64,000 bases of DNA, from assembly GCA_964614605.1 (NCBI GenBank), contig CAZTLU010000001.1, positions 1 through 64,000 of the forward strand. Direction: 5' to 3'. This document shows positions 51,635-60,523 of this stretch, piece by piece. The stretch's first letter is position 1. Every line of letters starts with the position of its first letter. A model generated the notes under the pieces. It was not told the origin of the DNA. It searched no databases and saw only the letters and a program-made list of their open reading frames with translations. This DNA is from Fimenecus sp964614605 (lineage in GTDB: Bacteria > Bacillota > Clostridia > Oscillospirales > Acutalibacteraceae). Position numbers and translations under genes: made by a program.

Positions 51635-52906
51635 TTATTTCAAAAGTTCTTCAACTGCCGCAAGCTTTGCACAAAGGCAGAATACTTCCATTGCTTTTTC
51701 AAGATTTTCAATTGATGGGAATGTAGGTGCAATTCTGATGTTTTTATCCTCGGGGTCAACACCATAAGGATAAGTAGCACCTACAGTTGTGAGGATTAGA
51801 CCCGCATTCTTACAAAGGTCACCAATTCTTTTTGCGCTACAACCAATAGTGTTATAACTGATAAAATATCCGCCCTTTGCATTAACCCATTCGCCGATGC
51901 CGCAAGGCTTAATTTCTTTTTCAAGCATATTAAGCACTATATTGAATTTGGGCGCAATAATCTTTGCGTGTTTATCCATATGTGCTTTAATTCCGTCAAC
52001 ATCTTTAAAATACTTAACATGACGAAGCTGATTAAGTTTGTCGTAGCTGATAGTCTGGAAATTAAGACGCTTTTTAATTTCTGCTATATTATTATCCGAT
52101 GCCGCAATTGCGGAAATGCCTGCGCCGGGGAAAGAAATCTTTGATGTTGATGTGAATTCAACGAAATAGTCCTCTGTTCCGTGTTCCTTACAAGCCTCAA
52201 AAATATTTATAAGACTATCCGGAGTATCAGTTAATTCGTGAATAATGTAAGCATTATCCCAGATAACTCTGAAATCCTTTGCGACCGGCTTGAGAGCAGC
52301 AAGAGCCTTTACTCTTTCATCACTGTAAGTTACACCGTTTGGATTTGAATACTTCGGCACACAGAACATACCTTTTACCATTGGGTCTTTTACAAGTTCT
52401 GTAATTTTTTCAACATCGGGACCAAATTCATCCATATCAACAGAAATCATTTCAATACCGAAGAATTCTGTAATTGCAAAATGTCTGTCGTAGCCGGGGA
52501 CATTGCATATAAACTTAACCTTGCCCTGCTTGCTCCAAGGCTCACACCCTGCAACACCAAGGTACATGCACTGATTAAGATAGTCAAACATAAGATTAAG
52601 GCTTGATGAACCGCCGATAATAATGTTTTTAGGCTCAACCTCCAAAAGCTCGGCAAAGAGCTTTTTACACTCGGGGATTCCGTCAAGAACACCGTAGTTT
52701 CTGCAATCAAAACCGTTTTCTGCCTTACAGTCGTTTGCGTCTACCATTACATTAAGCATATCAACTGTCAAATCAAGCTGGTCAGCACCGGGCTTACCGC
52801 GGGACATATCAAGTGAAAGTCCTAATGACTTTACCTCTTCATATTTTTTATCAAGTTCACCTTTAAGTGAAATGAGTTCTTCTCTACTCATCTGATTATA
52901 AAGCAT
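51635..52906 (-). CDS. Type Ic aspartate aminotransferase
   Basis: PLP enzyme moving the amino group between aspartate and 2-oxoglutarate. The 423-residue protein belongs to the type Ic aspartate aminotransferase class (also found among bacterial alanine-glyoxylate-like enzymes): LSLDMSRGKPGADQLDL-type start, IIGGSSSLNLMFDYL, and the PLP-Lys in FTSTSKISFPGAG near residue 255. TTGGAGGA precedes the ATG and a promoter lies at 52936-52964. It appears to head an operon with ispD and ispF; the metabolic link is not obvious. Confidence 0.88.
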   Translation of the reverse strand: MLYNQMSREELISLKGELDKKYEEVKSLGLSLDMSRGKPGADQLDLTVDMLNVMVDANDCKAENGFDCRNYGVLDGIPECKKLFAELLEVEPKNIIIGGSSSLNLMFDYLNQCMYLGVAGCEPWSKQGKVKFICNVPGYDRHFAITEFFGIEMISVDMDEFGPDVEKITELVKDPMVKGMFCVPKYSNPNGVTYSDERVKALAALKPVAKDFRVIWDNAYIIHELTDTPDSLINIFEACKEHGTEDYFVEFTSTSKISFPGAGISAIAASDNNIAEIKKRLNFQTISYDKLNQLRHVKYFKDVDGIKAHMDKHAKIIAPKFNIVLNMLEKEIKPCGIGEWVNAKGGYFISYNTIGCSAKRIGDLCKNAGLILTTVGATYPYGVDPEDKNIRIAPTFPSIENLEKAMEVFCLCAKLAAVEELLK

Positions 52907-52935
52907 AGAATATCCTCCAAAACTAATTTCGCTAT

Positions 52936-52964
52936 ATTATATAGTATTAAAACATATTTTGCAA
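52936..52964 (-). promoter_or_regulatory. Promoter for the aminotransferase-ispD-ispF unit
   Basis: Minus-strand -35 TTGCAA (52959-52964), 17-base spacer, perfect -10 TATAAT (52936-52941), 30 bases from the ATG. Confidence 0.72.
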
Positions 52965-53048
52965 GCAAATAATTAAAAAACTGCATTTTCATCAAATCTT
53001 GGCGATAAAAATACATATATTTGAATAAATCAACAATTAATTCTGCAA

Positions 53049-54347
53049 TTATTTATATTTTGCAATCAGACATGGCAAAATCACAGGTCTTTTACCTTCA
53101 ATTTTTTCAATCTGATTGAGCAATAATGTTTTTAGTCCACTTTTTACCTGCGCATATTCTTTAGATTTTATTAAGTTTTTCTTTTGTGCTGAATCATTAG
53201 AATTATCATATAAATAATCTTCAAGATAGATGTTTGAAGATGCAGATAAGAGTTTGGGCGACGAAACTGAATATGTATAATACTTTGTCCTTATTGCTCT
53301 GCCACACTGACTCTCGCTTATCTGAACAAAAACAAAACCATAGTCGCCTTTTTCCTGAATTGCCTCACCCTGATAATAATCAGGTGGATAAATCATACCC
53401 GAATGCAAGATTGTGGGTGGCAAATCAATAAGACTTATCATTCGGCTATCTTTTTTACCAGTCTCAAAATCTTTTCCTTTTATTACAAGAGGAATATGAA
53501 TTGAGGAATCGTGACAGCTACGCTTGTACTCCATATTTCTTGTTTTAAAATGGCATCCGTGGTCAGATGTATAGATAATCGTTGTATTGTCATATATTCC
53601 TTTTTCTTTAAGTGCATCAATGAGTCGACCAAGATTATCATCAAGACTTTCAATTGCAGCCAGATAATCAGGATATTGTTCTTTATAATTTCCCTTTAGA
53701 AATGTTAAATCTTCAGGAAGCGGATAATCTTTGTATTTTTCAACCTTTTCCTTTGGACCTTCAAATCTGTTATGGTCATTCTGATGATGTGGCTCTAATT
53801 GAGAAATAAACATAAAGAAAGGCTTTTCGCCATTGTGATTTTCGATATATTCTATTGCAAAATCATTGATTTTATCTGCACGATAACCTTTAAAATCAAT
53901 TCGACTTCCGTTTTCATCAAATATATATCCATCATAACGGTGCGAAGTAAATTCAAGCACATCAGCACCACGGAAATATTTATATCCCCATAAGCGATTT
54001 TTAGGAATAGCGGTTTTTTCACACTTGATATTTTCGCCACCGTTTTTGCCTGAAGCAAGATGCAACTTACCGATATATGCAGTATCATACCCGTTTTCGT
54101 TAAAATAATCGGCCAAAGATTTTGCGTCATCATGAAGCGGAATACCGTTTATATGACAACCGCATTCTGTAGGATAAACTCCGGTTTGCAAGCTTGCTCT
54201 CGCAGGACCGCAGACAGGTTGACAGGTATAACAATTCTCAAAAAAAGTACCCTCATCTGCAAGTTTCATAAGGTTTGGCATAATTTCAGAATTTGCAGTA
54301 TCATATCTCTGTTGGTCAGAAAAGTAAAAAATGATGTTATCTTTCAT
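53049..54347 (-). CDS. Type I sulfatase (formylglycine-dependent)
   Basis: Hydrolyses sulfate esters. The 432-residue protein has no signal peptide. SDQQRYD (10-16) supplies N-terminal metal ligands and CGPAR (46-50) is the CxPxR signature whose Cys46 must be oxidised to formylglycine. A later IYTSDHG provides further metal ligands. The ATG at 54347 is used because GAGG lies six bases upstream; the longer frame has no ribosome site. The maturase gene (anSME) is not in the window. Substrate unknown; host or dietary glycans are plausible. Confidence 0.9.
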   Translation of the reverse strand: MKDNIIFYFSDQQRYDTANSEIMPNLMKLADEGTFFENCYTCQPVCGPARASLQTGVYPTECGCHINGIPLHDDAKSLADYFNENGYDTAYIGKLHLASGKNGGENIKCEKTAIPKNRLWGYKYFRGADVLEFTSHRYDGYIFDENGSRIDFKGYRADKINDFAIEYIENHNGEKPFFMFISQLEPHHQNDHNRFEGPKEKVEKYKDYPLPEDLTFLKGNYKEQYPDYLAAIESLDDNLGRLIDALKEKGIYDNTTIIYTSDHGCHFKTRNMEYKRSCHDSSIHIPLVIKGKDFETGKKDSRMISLIDLPPTILHSGMIYPPDYYQGEAIQEKGDYGFVFVQISESQCGRAIRTKYYTYSVSSPKLLSASSNIYLEDYLYDNSNDSAQKKNLIKSKEYAQVKSGLKTLLLNQIEKIEGKRPVILPCLIAKYK

Positions 54348-54374
54348 ACGAAACCTCAAAAAACAGTTTTTGAT

Positions 54375-54403
54375 ATTATAACACACGATAAGAATTTTAA
54401 CAA
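54375..54403 (-). promoter_or_regulatory. Promoter for the sulfatase gene
   Basis: Minus-strand -35 TTGTTA (54398-54403), 17-base spacer, perfect -10 TATAAT (54375-54380), 28 bases from the ATG. Confidence 0.65.
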
Positions 54404-54411
54404 CGATATTA

Positions 54412-54440
54412 TTGAAAATATTGGTATATTGTGTTAAAAT
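54412..54440 (+). promoter_or_regulatory. Promoter for manA
   Basis: -35 TTGAAA (54412-54417), 17-base spacer, -10 TAAAAT (54435-54440), 30 bases from the ATG; divergent from the sulfatase promoter. Confidence 0.62.
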
Positions 54441-54469
54441 TATTTAAAACTTAAATAAGGAGATTTTTT

Positions 54470-55417
54470 ATGTATATTTTAAAATTAAATCCTGTTTTTA
54501 AAGATTATCTTTGGGGCGGTACAAAGCTTCGCGACGAATATGGGTTCAAGTCCGACCTTGATAAGCTTGCAGAGGGCTGGATGCTCTCTTGTCATAAAGA
54601 CGGTGAAAACACCATAGAAAACGGTGAATTTGCAGGCAAAACATTAACAGAGGTTGTTGAGTCAAATTCTGATTTCTTGGGAGAAAACGGAAAGAAGTTC
54701 GAGTATTTTCCTATACTTATAAAACTTATTGATGCTAAAAATGATTTATCGGTTCAGGTTCATCCTGATAACGAATATGCCATGAGAGTTGAGGGTGAAT
54801 ACGGCAAAACAGAGTGCTGGTATATCCTTGATTGTGATGAAGGTGCAGAACTTATTTACGGCTTTAACCGTGAGATTTCAAGTGATGAATTCAGAGAAGG
54901 CATTGAAAAAAATACTTTCCTTGACACGGTAAACAAGGTCAAGGTAAAAAAAGGTGATTTATTCTTTATTGAAGCAGGAACACTCCACGCAATCGGCAAA
55001 GGTATATTACTTGCAGAAATTCAGCAGAATTCTAACACTACATATCGCGTTTATGACTATGGCAGACTCGGCGCTGATGGTAAGCCAAGAGCACTGCATG
55101 TAGAAAAAGCAATTGATGTTACAAGCTGTACTCCACCCACAAGAAACACTGACCCAGAGGGCGAATTGGTCGTTGGTAGTGGCTATTCTGCACAATTACT
55201 TACAAAATGTGATTTATTCAATGTACAAAAAGCATCTGTTACTGCCGAATATACAGACGTAGCAGATGAAAAATCCTTTGTTTCAATTCTTGTAACAGAT
55301 GGCAACGGTACAATTGACGGAATTGAAATCAAAAAGGGTGACAGTCTTTTCATTCCCGCAAATTACGGTAATTTCACTGTAAAAGGCAATATTGAGGTTA
55401 TTGTAACGCGAGTTTAA
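54470..55417 (+). CDS. manA: Mannose-6-phosphate isomerase (class I)
   Basis: Interconverts mannose-6-phosphate and fructose-6-phosphate. The 315-residue cupin protein has YLWGGTKLRDEYG-type start (about 14-26), then zinc-binding QVHPDNEY (His near 104), KTECWYIL (Glu) and TLHAIGKG (His), followed by the C-terminal barrel. TAAGGAGA precedes the ATG. It has its own promoter and no strong terminator before the riboswitch promoter downstream. Confidence 0.94.
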   Translation: MYILKLNPVFKDYLWGGTKLRDEYGFKSDLDKLAEGWMLSCHKDGENTIENGEFAGKTLTEVVESNSDFLGENGKKFEYFPILIKLIDAKNDLSVQVHPDNEYAMRVEGEYGKTECWYILDCDEGAELIYGFNREISSDEFREGIEKNTFLDTVNKVKVKKGDLFFIEAGTLHAIGKGILLAEIQQNSNTTYRVYDYGRLGADGKPRALHVEKAIDVTSCTPPTRNTDPEGELVVGSGYSAQLLTKCDLFNVQKASVTAEYTDVADEKSFVSILVTDGNGTIDGIEIKKGDSLFIPANYGNFTVKGNIEVIVTRV

Positions 55418-55459
55418 TGATTTTTGCAGTTGTGCTTGTAACCTTAAAGATAAAAAGCA

Positions 55460-55487
55460 TTGACAAACCGTGCATCAATGATATAAT
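55460..55487 (+). promoter_or_regulatory. Promoter for the FMN riboswitch-ribU unit
   Basis: Perfect -35 TTGACA (55460-55465) and -10 TATAAT (55482-55487) with a 16-base spacer. The predicted start is about 15 bases before the riboswitch P1 stem. Confidence 0.82.
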
Positions 55488-55510
55488 TAAACCATAAAAT
55501 ATATTAGTTG

Positions 55511-55613
55511 TCTTCAGGGCGGAGTGAAATTCTCCACCGGTGGTAAAGTCCACGAGCTAAATGCTGAATGGGTGTAATTCCCATACCGACGGTATAGTCC
55601 GGATGAAAGAAGA
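55511..55613 (+). promoter_or_regulatory. FMN riboswitch (RFN element)
   Basis: The RFN consensus is nearly complete: AGGGCGGAGTGAAA near the start, CCACCGGTGG, the ACGAGCTAAATGCTGA region, TCCCATACCGACGGTATAGT and the closing GGATGAAAGA. Terminal P1 pairs TCTTC (55511-55515) with GAAGA (55609-55613). It lies upstream of a terminator and ribU, so FMN binding should switch off riboflavin uptake by early termination. Confidence 0.97.
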
Positions 55614-55639
55614 TGCAACTTGAATTTTAAGTTACATTT

Positions 55640-55669
55640 GCCCTGCTATTTTTTTAGCGGGGCATTTTC
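55640..55669 (+). terminator. FMN-controlled terminator before ribU
   Basis: Stem GCCCTGCTA (55640-55648) with TAGCGGGGC (55655-55663), followed by ATTTTCT. It follows the RFN element as an expression-platform terminator. Confidence 0.85.
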
Positions 55670-55705
55670 TGTTTGGCAACTAATCATTATGAAAGGAAGA
55701 TTTTT

Positions 55706-56296
55706 ATGTCAAACACCAGAAACAAAAAAGTATTCACTTTAACTGTCACCGCCTTAATGACTGCTATCGGCACTGTAATCTATATGGTTTTCCCCGAAAT
55801 TCAGATTATTCCCGGCGTTGACTATATGAAAATTGATTTTTCAGATTTTCCCGCTGTGTTAACAGGTATTGTTTTCGGTCCTGTTCAAGGTGTATTGGTT
55901 GAGGTAGTAAAAAATATTATTCACCTGACACGAACAACAACTGTCGGCATTGGCGAAATTATGAATATTATTCTCGGTAGCGGAATTGTAATTTCAATGT
56001 CAGTTTTTACAAAGTTTTTTTCAAAGGTATTTAAAGAAAAAAGATTTTCTGCAAGAACATATATTATTTCGTCAATAATAACAATTATAATTACAATTAT
56101 TTTAGGTTGGCTTGCAAATATGGTTTTTACTCCAATTTTTTACAGCATTATGGGTATCCCATTTGTAAGCGAAACATATTGGGCAGGCGTTTGGGGCTCA
56201 ACTGCTCTTAACACAGTAAAGGCTTGCTTTAACATTATTCCTTTTTATCCAATTTATTTTGCAACAGAAAAAGCCGCGAAAAAATACACAATGTAG
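55706..56296 (+). CDS. ribU: Riboflavin ECF transporter S component RibU
   Basis: Membrane substrate-binding unit of an energy-coupling-factor transporter for riboflavin. The 196-residue protein has six membrane helices and the RibU-type segment DFSDFPAVLTGIVFGPVQG (about 44-62), then KNIIHL. ATG at 55706 is used because AAGGAAG lies 5 bases before it; the frame also extends to a TTG in the terminator region with no ribosome site. FMN riboswitch control agrees with the role. The shared EcfAT module is elsewhere. Confidence 0.93.
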   Translation: MSNTRNKKVFTLTVTALMTAIGTVIYMVFPEIQIIPGVDYMKIDFSDFPAVLTGIVFGPVQGVLVEVVKNIIHLTRTTTVGIGEIMNIILGSGIVISMSVFTKFFSKVFKEKRFSARTYIISSIITIIITIILGWLANMVFTPIFYSIMGIPFVSETYWAGVWGSTALNTVKACFNIIPFYPIYFATEKAAKKYTM

Positions 56297-56324
56297 TTGA
56301 CATTGTCATAATTTGTGATAGAAT
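56297..56324 (+). promoter_or_regulatory. Promoter for the SAM riboswitch-metK unit
   Basis: -35 TTGACA (56297-56302) begins directly after the ribU stop; 16-base spacer; -10 TAGAAT (56319-56324). The transcript would begin about 15 bases before the S-box P1 stem. Confidence 0.72.
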
Positions 56325-56343
56325 ATATAAGAACCGAATATTT

Positions 56344-56437
56344 CCTTATGCAGAGTGGTGGAGGGTCTGGCCCTGTGAAACCCGGCAACCTGCTTTATGC
56401 GTGGTGCTAATTCCTGCGGATTTTCCGAGAGATAAGG
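56344..56437 (+). promoter_or_regulatory. SAM-I riboswitch (S-box)
   Basis: Core S-box sequence is intact: GAGGGTCTGGCCCTGTGAAA, CCCGGCAACC, GTGGTGCTAATTCC and the closing CCGAGAGATAAGG. P1 pairs CCTTAT (56344-56349) with ATAAGG (56432-56437). It controls metK: SAM would favour the downstream terminator, limiting SAM synthesis. Confidence 0.97.
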
Positions 56438-56448
56438 TTGTTTTTTAC

Positions 56449-56475
56449 GGCACCCTTATGGGTGCCTCATTTTTT
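56449..56475 (+). terminator. SAM-controlled terminator before metK
   Basis: Stem GGCACCC (56449-56455) with GGGTGCC (56460-56466), followed by TCATTTTTT. The metK ribosome site GGAGG starts right after the T-run. Confidence 0.87.
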
Positions 56476-56488
56476 GGAGGCGAAAATT

Positions 56489-57679
56489 ATGGCAAAATTT
56501 TTATTTACATCAGAATCAGTAACAGAGGGACATCCCGACAAAATCTGTGACAAAATTTCAGATGCGGTGCTTGATGCGATGCTTGAGCAGGACAAGATGT
56601 CACGTGTTGCTTGCGAAACATGCTGCACAACAGGTCAGGTACTTGTAATGGGTGAAATCACCTCAAAGGCACAGGTAAACATTTCCGAAATCGTTCGCAA
56701 AACAGTTTGTGAAATCGGTTATGACTCAAGCGAAAAAGGCTTTGACGGTAATTCCTGCGCAGTTCTTGTAGCGTTGGACAAGCAGTCTGCTGATATTGCA
56801 TTGGGTGTTGACAACTCGATGGAAATCAAAGAAGGAAATGATGATTTCTATAACCTTAACGGTGCGGGCGACCAAGGAATGATGTTTGGCTTTGCTTGTG
56901 ACGAAACTCCAGAGCTTATGCCCATGCCTATTTCAATGGCAAATAAGCTTGCAGTTCAGCTTACAAAGGTAAGAAAAGACGGCACTCTCCCCTATCTTCG
57001 TCCTGATGGCAAAACGCAGGTTACAGTTGAATATGACGAAAACCAAACTCCTGTCAGAATTGATGCAATCGTTGTATCTTCACAGCACAGCGCAGATGTT
57101 GAGCTTGCACAGATTCGTGAAGATGTTAAGAAATATGTTATTGCTCCCATTGTTCCCGCAGAGCTTTTAGATGACGATACAAAGATTTATGTTAACCCAA
57201 CAGGCAGATTTGTAATTGGCGGACCTATGGGTGACTCAGGTCTTACAGGACGTAAGATTATTGTTGATACATACGGTGGATACTCTCGTCACGGCGGCGG
57301 TGCATTCTCGGGCAAAGACCCCACAAAAGTTGACCGTTCTGCTGCTTACGCTGCAAGATATGTTGCAAAGAATGTTGTTGCCGCAGGTCTTGCAAAGAAG
57401 TGCGAAATTCAGTTAGCATATGCAATCGGTGTTGCAAAACCCGTTTCAGTAATGGTTGACACATTCGGCACAGGTGTGCTCAAGGATTCAGAACTTGGCG
57501 ATATTATTAACGAGGTATTCGACCTTCGTCCCGCAGCAATTATTGATAATCTCCGGCTTCGCAACCCCATTTACAAACAGCTTGCCGCTTACGGACACAT
57601 TGGCAGAACTGATTGTGATGTAATGTGGGAAGTTACTGATAAGGTTGAAATTTTAAAAGAAAAAGCAAATTTAAATTAA
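56489..57679 (+). CDS. metK: S-adenosylmethionine synthetase
   Basis: Makes SAM from ATP and methionine. The 396-residue protein starts MAKFLFTSESVTEGHPDKICD and has GDQGMMFGFA and the GGAFSGKDPTKVDRSAAY signature, with normal length. The ATG at 56489 lies 8 bases after GGAGG (56476-56480); an in-frame extension upstream passes through the terminator and has no ribosome site. Regulated by the SAM-I riboswitch. No terminator is evident before the DUF378 gene. Confidence 0.97.
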   Translation: MAKFLFTSESVTEGHPDKICDKISDAVLDAMLEQDKMSRVACETCCTTGQVLVMGEITSKAQVNISEIVRKTVCEIGYDSSEKGFDGNSCAVLVALDKQSADIALGVDNSMEIKEGNDDFYNLNGAGDQGMMFGFACDETPELMPMPISMANKLAVQLTKVRKDGTLPYLRPDGKTQVTVEYDENQTPVRIDAIVVSSQHSADVELAQIREDVKKYVIAPIVPAELLDDDTKIYVNPTGRFVIGGPMGDSGLTGRKIIVDTYGGYSRHGGGAFSGKDPTKVDRSAAYAARYVAKNVVAAGLAKKCEIQLAYAIGVAKPVSVMVDTFGTGVLKDSELGDIINEVFDLRPAAIIDNLRLRNPIYKQLAAYGHIGRTDCDVMWEVTDKVEILKEKANLN

Positions 57680-57771
57680 AAATTTTAACTGATTATAACA
57701 AGAATAAAAGCATTATTTTTAACCATAATAATCGTGCAGGCAGTCTACAATGATTTTAAGGAGTGAAAATA

Positions 57772-57984
57772 ATGCTTGACAGAATTTCTTTAATTCTCGT
57801 TATAATTGGTGCTATCAACTGGGGCGCAATCGGCTTGTTCCAATTTGACCTTGTTGCTTGGCTCTTCGGCGGTCAGGGAGCAATTATCAGCAGAATTGTT
57901 TATACCCTTGTGGCCCTTGCCGGAATTTGGTGCTTGTCACTTTTATTCCGTCGTAACGAGATTCTCGTTTCTGATGATGTATAG
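57772..57984 (+). CDS. DUF378 small membrane protein
   Basis: A 70-residue protein of the DUF378 family: two membrane helices (about 3-22 and 38-58) around an INWGAIGLFQFDLVAWLFGG core. Function unknown; often found as a single gene in Firmicutes. ATG at 57772 lies 8 bases after GGAG; the GTG at 57763 is inside that site. Followed by a bidirectional terminator. Confidence 0.87.
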   Translation: MLDRISLILVIIGAINWGAIGLFQFDLVAWLFGGQGAIISRIVYTLVALAGIWCLSLLFRRNEILVSDDV

Positions 57985-57988
57985 AATA

Positions 57989-58020
57989 AACCGGGAAGAC
58001 AAATTCTTCCCGGTTCATTT
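57989..58020. terminator. Bidirectional terminator between DUF378 gene and rqcH
   Basis: Perfect 11-bp stem AACCGGGAAGA (57989-57999) with TCTTCCCGGTT (58005-58015), T-rich on the right and A/T-rich on the left; it serves both converging genes. Confidence 0.85.
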
Positions 58021-59771
58021 TATTTAATCTTAAGTTTTTCAATTAAATCCTTTTGAGGTGTTACATAAACGGTGTTGTAAGTATTATAAATTACCTTACC
58101 TGGCTTTGCACCAACAGGTTTTTTGATGTTTTTAATAATTGTATAATCAACTGCAACAGATGATGAAGCTTTTGATTTACTGTGATATGCCGCTATACAC
58201 GCCGCCTCATAAATTGCGATATCAGTAATTTCTTTATTATCAGCAACAATAATTGTATGAGAGCCTGCCTGCTTTTGAACGTGAAGCCATATATCATAAT
58301 TTTTTGCAGTTTTTAATGTAAGAATATCATTCTGTATGTTGTTTCTGCCTACAAAAATTTTAAAGCCGTCGCTTGATAGAAACTCTACTGGTGATAATGG
58401 CTTTTCTTTTTTATGCTTACTGCCCTTTTTAGATTTAATGTAACCGCCAATTTCAAGCTCTTCGCGAATTTCAGAAATCTCTCGGTCTGTATCGGCTCTC
58501 GAAAGATTGTCAATAACGGTATCGAGATAAATTAGTTCCTGCTCGCCTTCTTCTATTAAGGTATGAAGAAGTTTTTCTGCATTGGCGGCTTTTTTATATT
58601 CCTTGAAATACTTTTGAGCATTTTGTTGAGCCGTCAACGCGGGATTTGCGGGTATATCAATCAGCTTGTTATCATCATAATAATTCTCAACACAATAAAC
58701 AGAAGATTTTTCAGTTAATCGGTACTGATTTGCGGTGATGAGTTCAGCAAAAATGCGGAGTTGTTCACGATTTTCGCTTTTCTCCAGCTCTGCTTTTCTG
58801 TTGTTGATTTTACGGGCAGTTCTTTCAACTGCACTGTTGAGAAGCTTAAATAAATCTGACGCTCGGCGTTTAATTCTGTTTGCCTTGTCACGCTCAAAAT
58901 AGAAATCGTCAAGAAGCTCTGAATATGTTTCATATTCCTTCTTTTCAAGAGTTTTACCATATTGACGAATATTGGTAAAAGAAAAATCAAAAGGTGCATT
59001 TTCACCATTAACCAACATTTGAGGAGTAGATTTTTCAATAATCTCTTCTTTTATAATTTGAAGCTCATTTGCAAGACGCTCAATTTCAATCTCACTCAAC
59101 AAACCAATTTGTTTATCGCCGAAAACTGTTCTGTAAGCAATTTCACGGCAGACAATCGGTGAAAAACCTTCAATAACATCTAGAATTCCTTTTGAAAGAA
59201 TTTTTTCACTTTTTTCTAAAATGCTCGCAATAATGATTGACACATCATCATTGATAATATCACATTTATCCTGCATAGGCGGGAGTTCATAGCGAAGTCC
59301 CGGCAGAATTTCACGAACTTGAGATTTGTTTTCGTCCACTCTCTTGACTGCATCAAGAATTTTATAATCACTATCGCAGAGAATAATATTACTTCTCTGA
59401 CCCATAATCTCAAAAACAAGATGATATTGGGTTTTGTCACCTATTTCAGTTGTACCGTCAAAATCAAATATTAAAATTCTGTCGCTTTTTATTTGTCTTA
59501 TATCAACAAGATTTGCGCCTACAAGTCTTTTGCGGAAAAGCATACAGAGCATTGGCGGAGTTTTAGGGTTTTCAAGAGAATATCTTGTTAAATGAACTCT
59601 CGGGCTTTGACCATCACAGGAGGAATATAATCTATAAGCGCCGTTTCGGGTGCGCAAAATAAACACCAACTCATTTTTTGAGGGCTGGTGTATTTTTTCG
59701 ACTTTAGCGCCGATTATATAGCCTTTCAGCTCGTTTTTGATTAAACCCAAAGTTATTCCGTCAAGTGCCAT
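58020..59771 (-). CDS. rqcH: Ribosome quality-control factor RqcH (NFACT family, FbpA-like)
   Basis: Adds C-terminal alanine tails to nascent chains on stalled 50S subunits. The 583-residue protein starts MALDGITLGLIKNELKG (NFACT-N), has a helix-turn-helix/coiled-coil middle (about 270-430) and the NFACT-R domain near the end (KTAKNYDIWLHVQKQAGSH). ATG at 59771 follows AAGAGG; the extension upstream runs into the Nif3-family gene without a ribosome site. It is third in a unit with trmK and the Nif3-family gene. Confidence 0.93.
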   Translation of the reverse strand: MALDGITLGLIKNELKGYIIGAKVEKIHQPSKNELVFILRTRNGAYRLYSSCDGQSPRVHLTRYSLENPKTPPMLCMLFRKRLVGANLVDIRQIKSDRILIFDFDGTTEIGDKTQYHLVFEIMGQRSNIILCDSDYKILDAVKRVDENKSQVREILPGLRYELPPMQDKCDIINDDVSIIIASILEKSEKILSKGILDVIEGFSPIVCREIAYRTVFGDKQIGLLSEIEIERLANELQIIKEEIIEKSTPQMLVNGENAPFDFSFTNIRQYGKTLEKKEYETYSELLDDFYFERDKANRIKRRASDLFKLLNSAVERTARKINNRKAELEKSENREQLRIFAELITANQYRLTEKSSVYCVENYYDDNKLIDIPANPALTAQQNAQKYFKEYKKAANAEKLLHTLIEEGEQELIYLDTVIDNLSRADTDREISEIREELEIGGYIKSKKGSKHKKEKPLSPVEFLSSDGFKIFVGRNNIQNDILTLKTAKNYDIWLHVQKQAGSHTIIVADNKEITDIAIYEAACIAAYHSKSKASSSVAVDYTIIKNIKKPVGAKPGKVIYNTYNTVYVTPQKDLIEKLKIK

Positions 59772-59779
59772 AAAACCTC

Positions 59780-60523
59780 TTAAATAGTAATTATCGGGGA
59801 TTTCTGTACCGCGATAACACACTCAATATCAAAAATACTCTTAATTCTATCTGCAAGTGGTTTGATTGCTATGTTTTCTGTTTCAAAATGTCCTGCGCAA
59901 ACAAGCAAAATTCCCATTTCATCTGCATCAAGAAAGCTATGATGTGAACCGTCACCTGTTAGGAGTGCGTCACAATTTAATTCTTTTGCCAACGCAAGAT
60001 AGTCACTGCCTGAACCACTGCAAACCGCTACTCTTTTTACTGATTTTTCAATTGAATTATATCTTACAACTCCGTTGAGCTTTGACTTTATAAACTGTGT
60101 GAACTCATTTGAATTCATTTCAGTTGTAAGCTCACCAACATTAAGACAAGTATTTTCGATTTTCGTTATATTATCAAGCTCAATTGTTTTACATAGAATG
60201 TCATTAACACCGTCTATTGCTTTATCATAGTTTGTGTGGGCACAGATAATACTCAAATTATTTTTAATCAACTTATAAACTAAACTGTCAGCATTTACCT
60301 CTGAAATCGGCTTGAAAATTATGGGGTGATGGGTAACAATCAAATCTGCGTCGCAAGAAACTGCCTGATTGATAACATTTTCTGTACAATCAAGTGCAAA
60401 CAGAATTTTATTAACTTTTTTATTTTCGTCACCAACAAGCAATCCCGAATTATCCCACTCTTCTGCAGTAGTAAAGGGTGCTATTGTATCAATAAAATTG
60501 TAAATATCTCTTACAGTTGCCAT
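59780..60523 (-). CDS. Nif3-like dinuclear metal-centre protein
   Basis: A 247-residue Nif3 family member (YqfO). Metal-binding segments VTHHPIIFKP (about 63-72), CAHTNYDKA (about 94-102) and GHFETEN near the C-terminus are visible. The biochemical role is unsettled (often called GTP cyclohydrolase I type 2 without proof). It overlaps trmK by 13 bases and shares its operon; trmK next to yqfO is also found in Bacillus. Confidence 0.93.
   Translation of the reverse strand: MATVRDIYNFIDTIAPFTTAEEWDNSGLLVGDENKKVNKILFALDCTENVINQAVSCDADLIVTHHPIIFKPISEVNADSLVYKLIKNNLSIICAHTNYDKAIDGVNDILCKTIELDNITKIENTCLNVGELTTEMNSNEFTQFIKSKLNGVVRYNSIEKSVKRVAVCSGSGSDYLALAKELNCDALLTGDGSHHSFLDADEMGILLVCAGHFETENIAIKPLADRIKSIFDIECVIAVQKSPIITI

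Noticed and set aside
55673..55706. Extended N-terminus of RibU from an upstream TTG
   Set aside because: It would begin just after the riboswitch terminator without a ribosome site; AAGGAAG is placed for the ATG at 55706.
56438..56489. Extended N-terminus of MetK
   Set aside because: It would be translated through the terminator hairpin and lacks a ribosome site; the ATG at 56489 gives the universal MetK start.
57680..57771. Promoter or terminator between metK and the DUF378 gene
   Set aside because: AT-rich sequence but no well-spaced -35/-10 pair and no GC stem with T-run that I could support.
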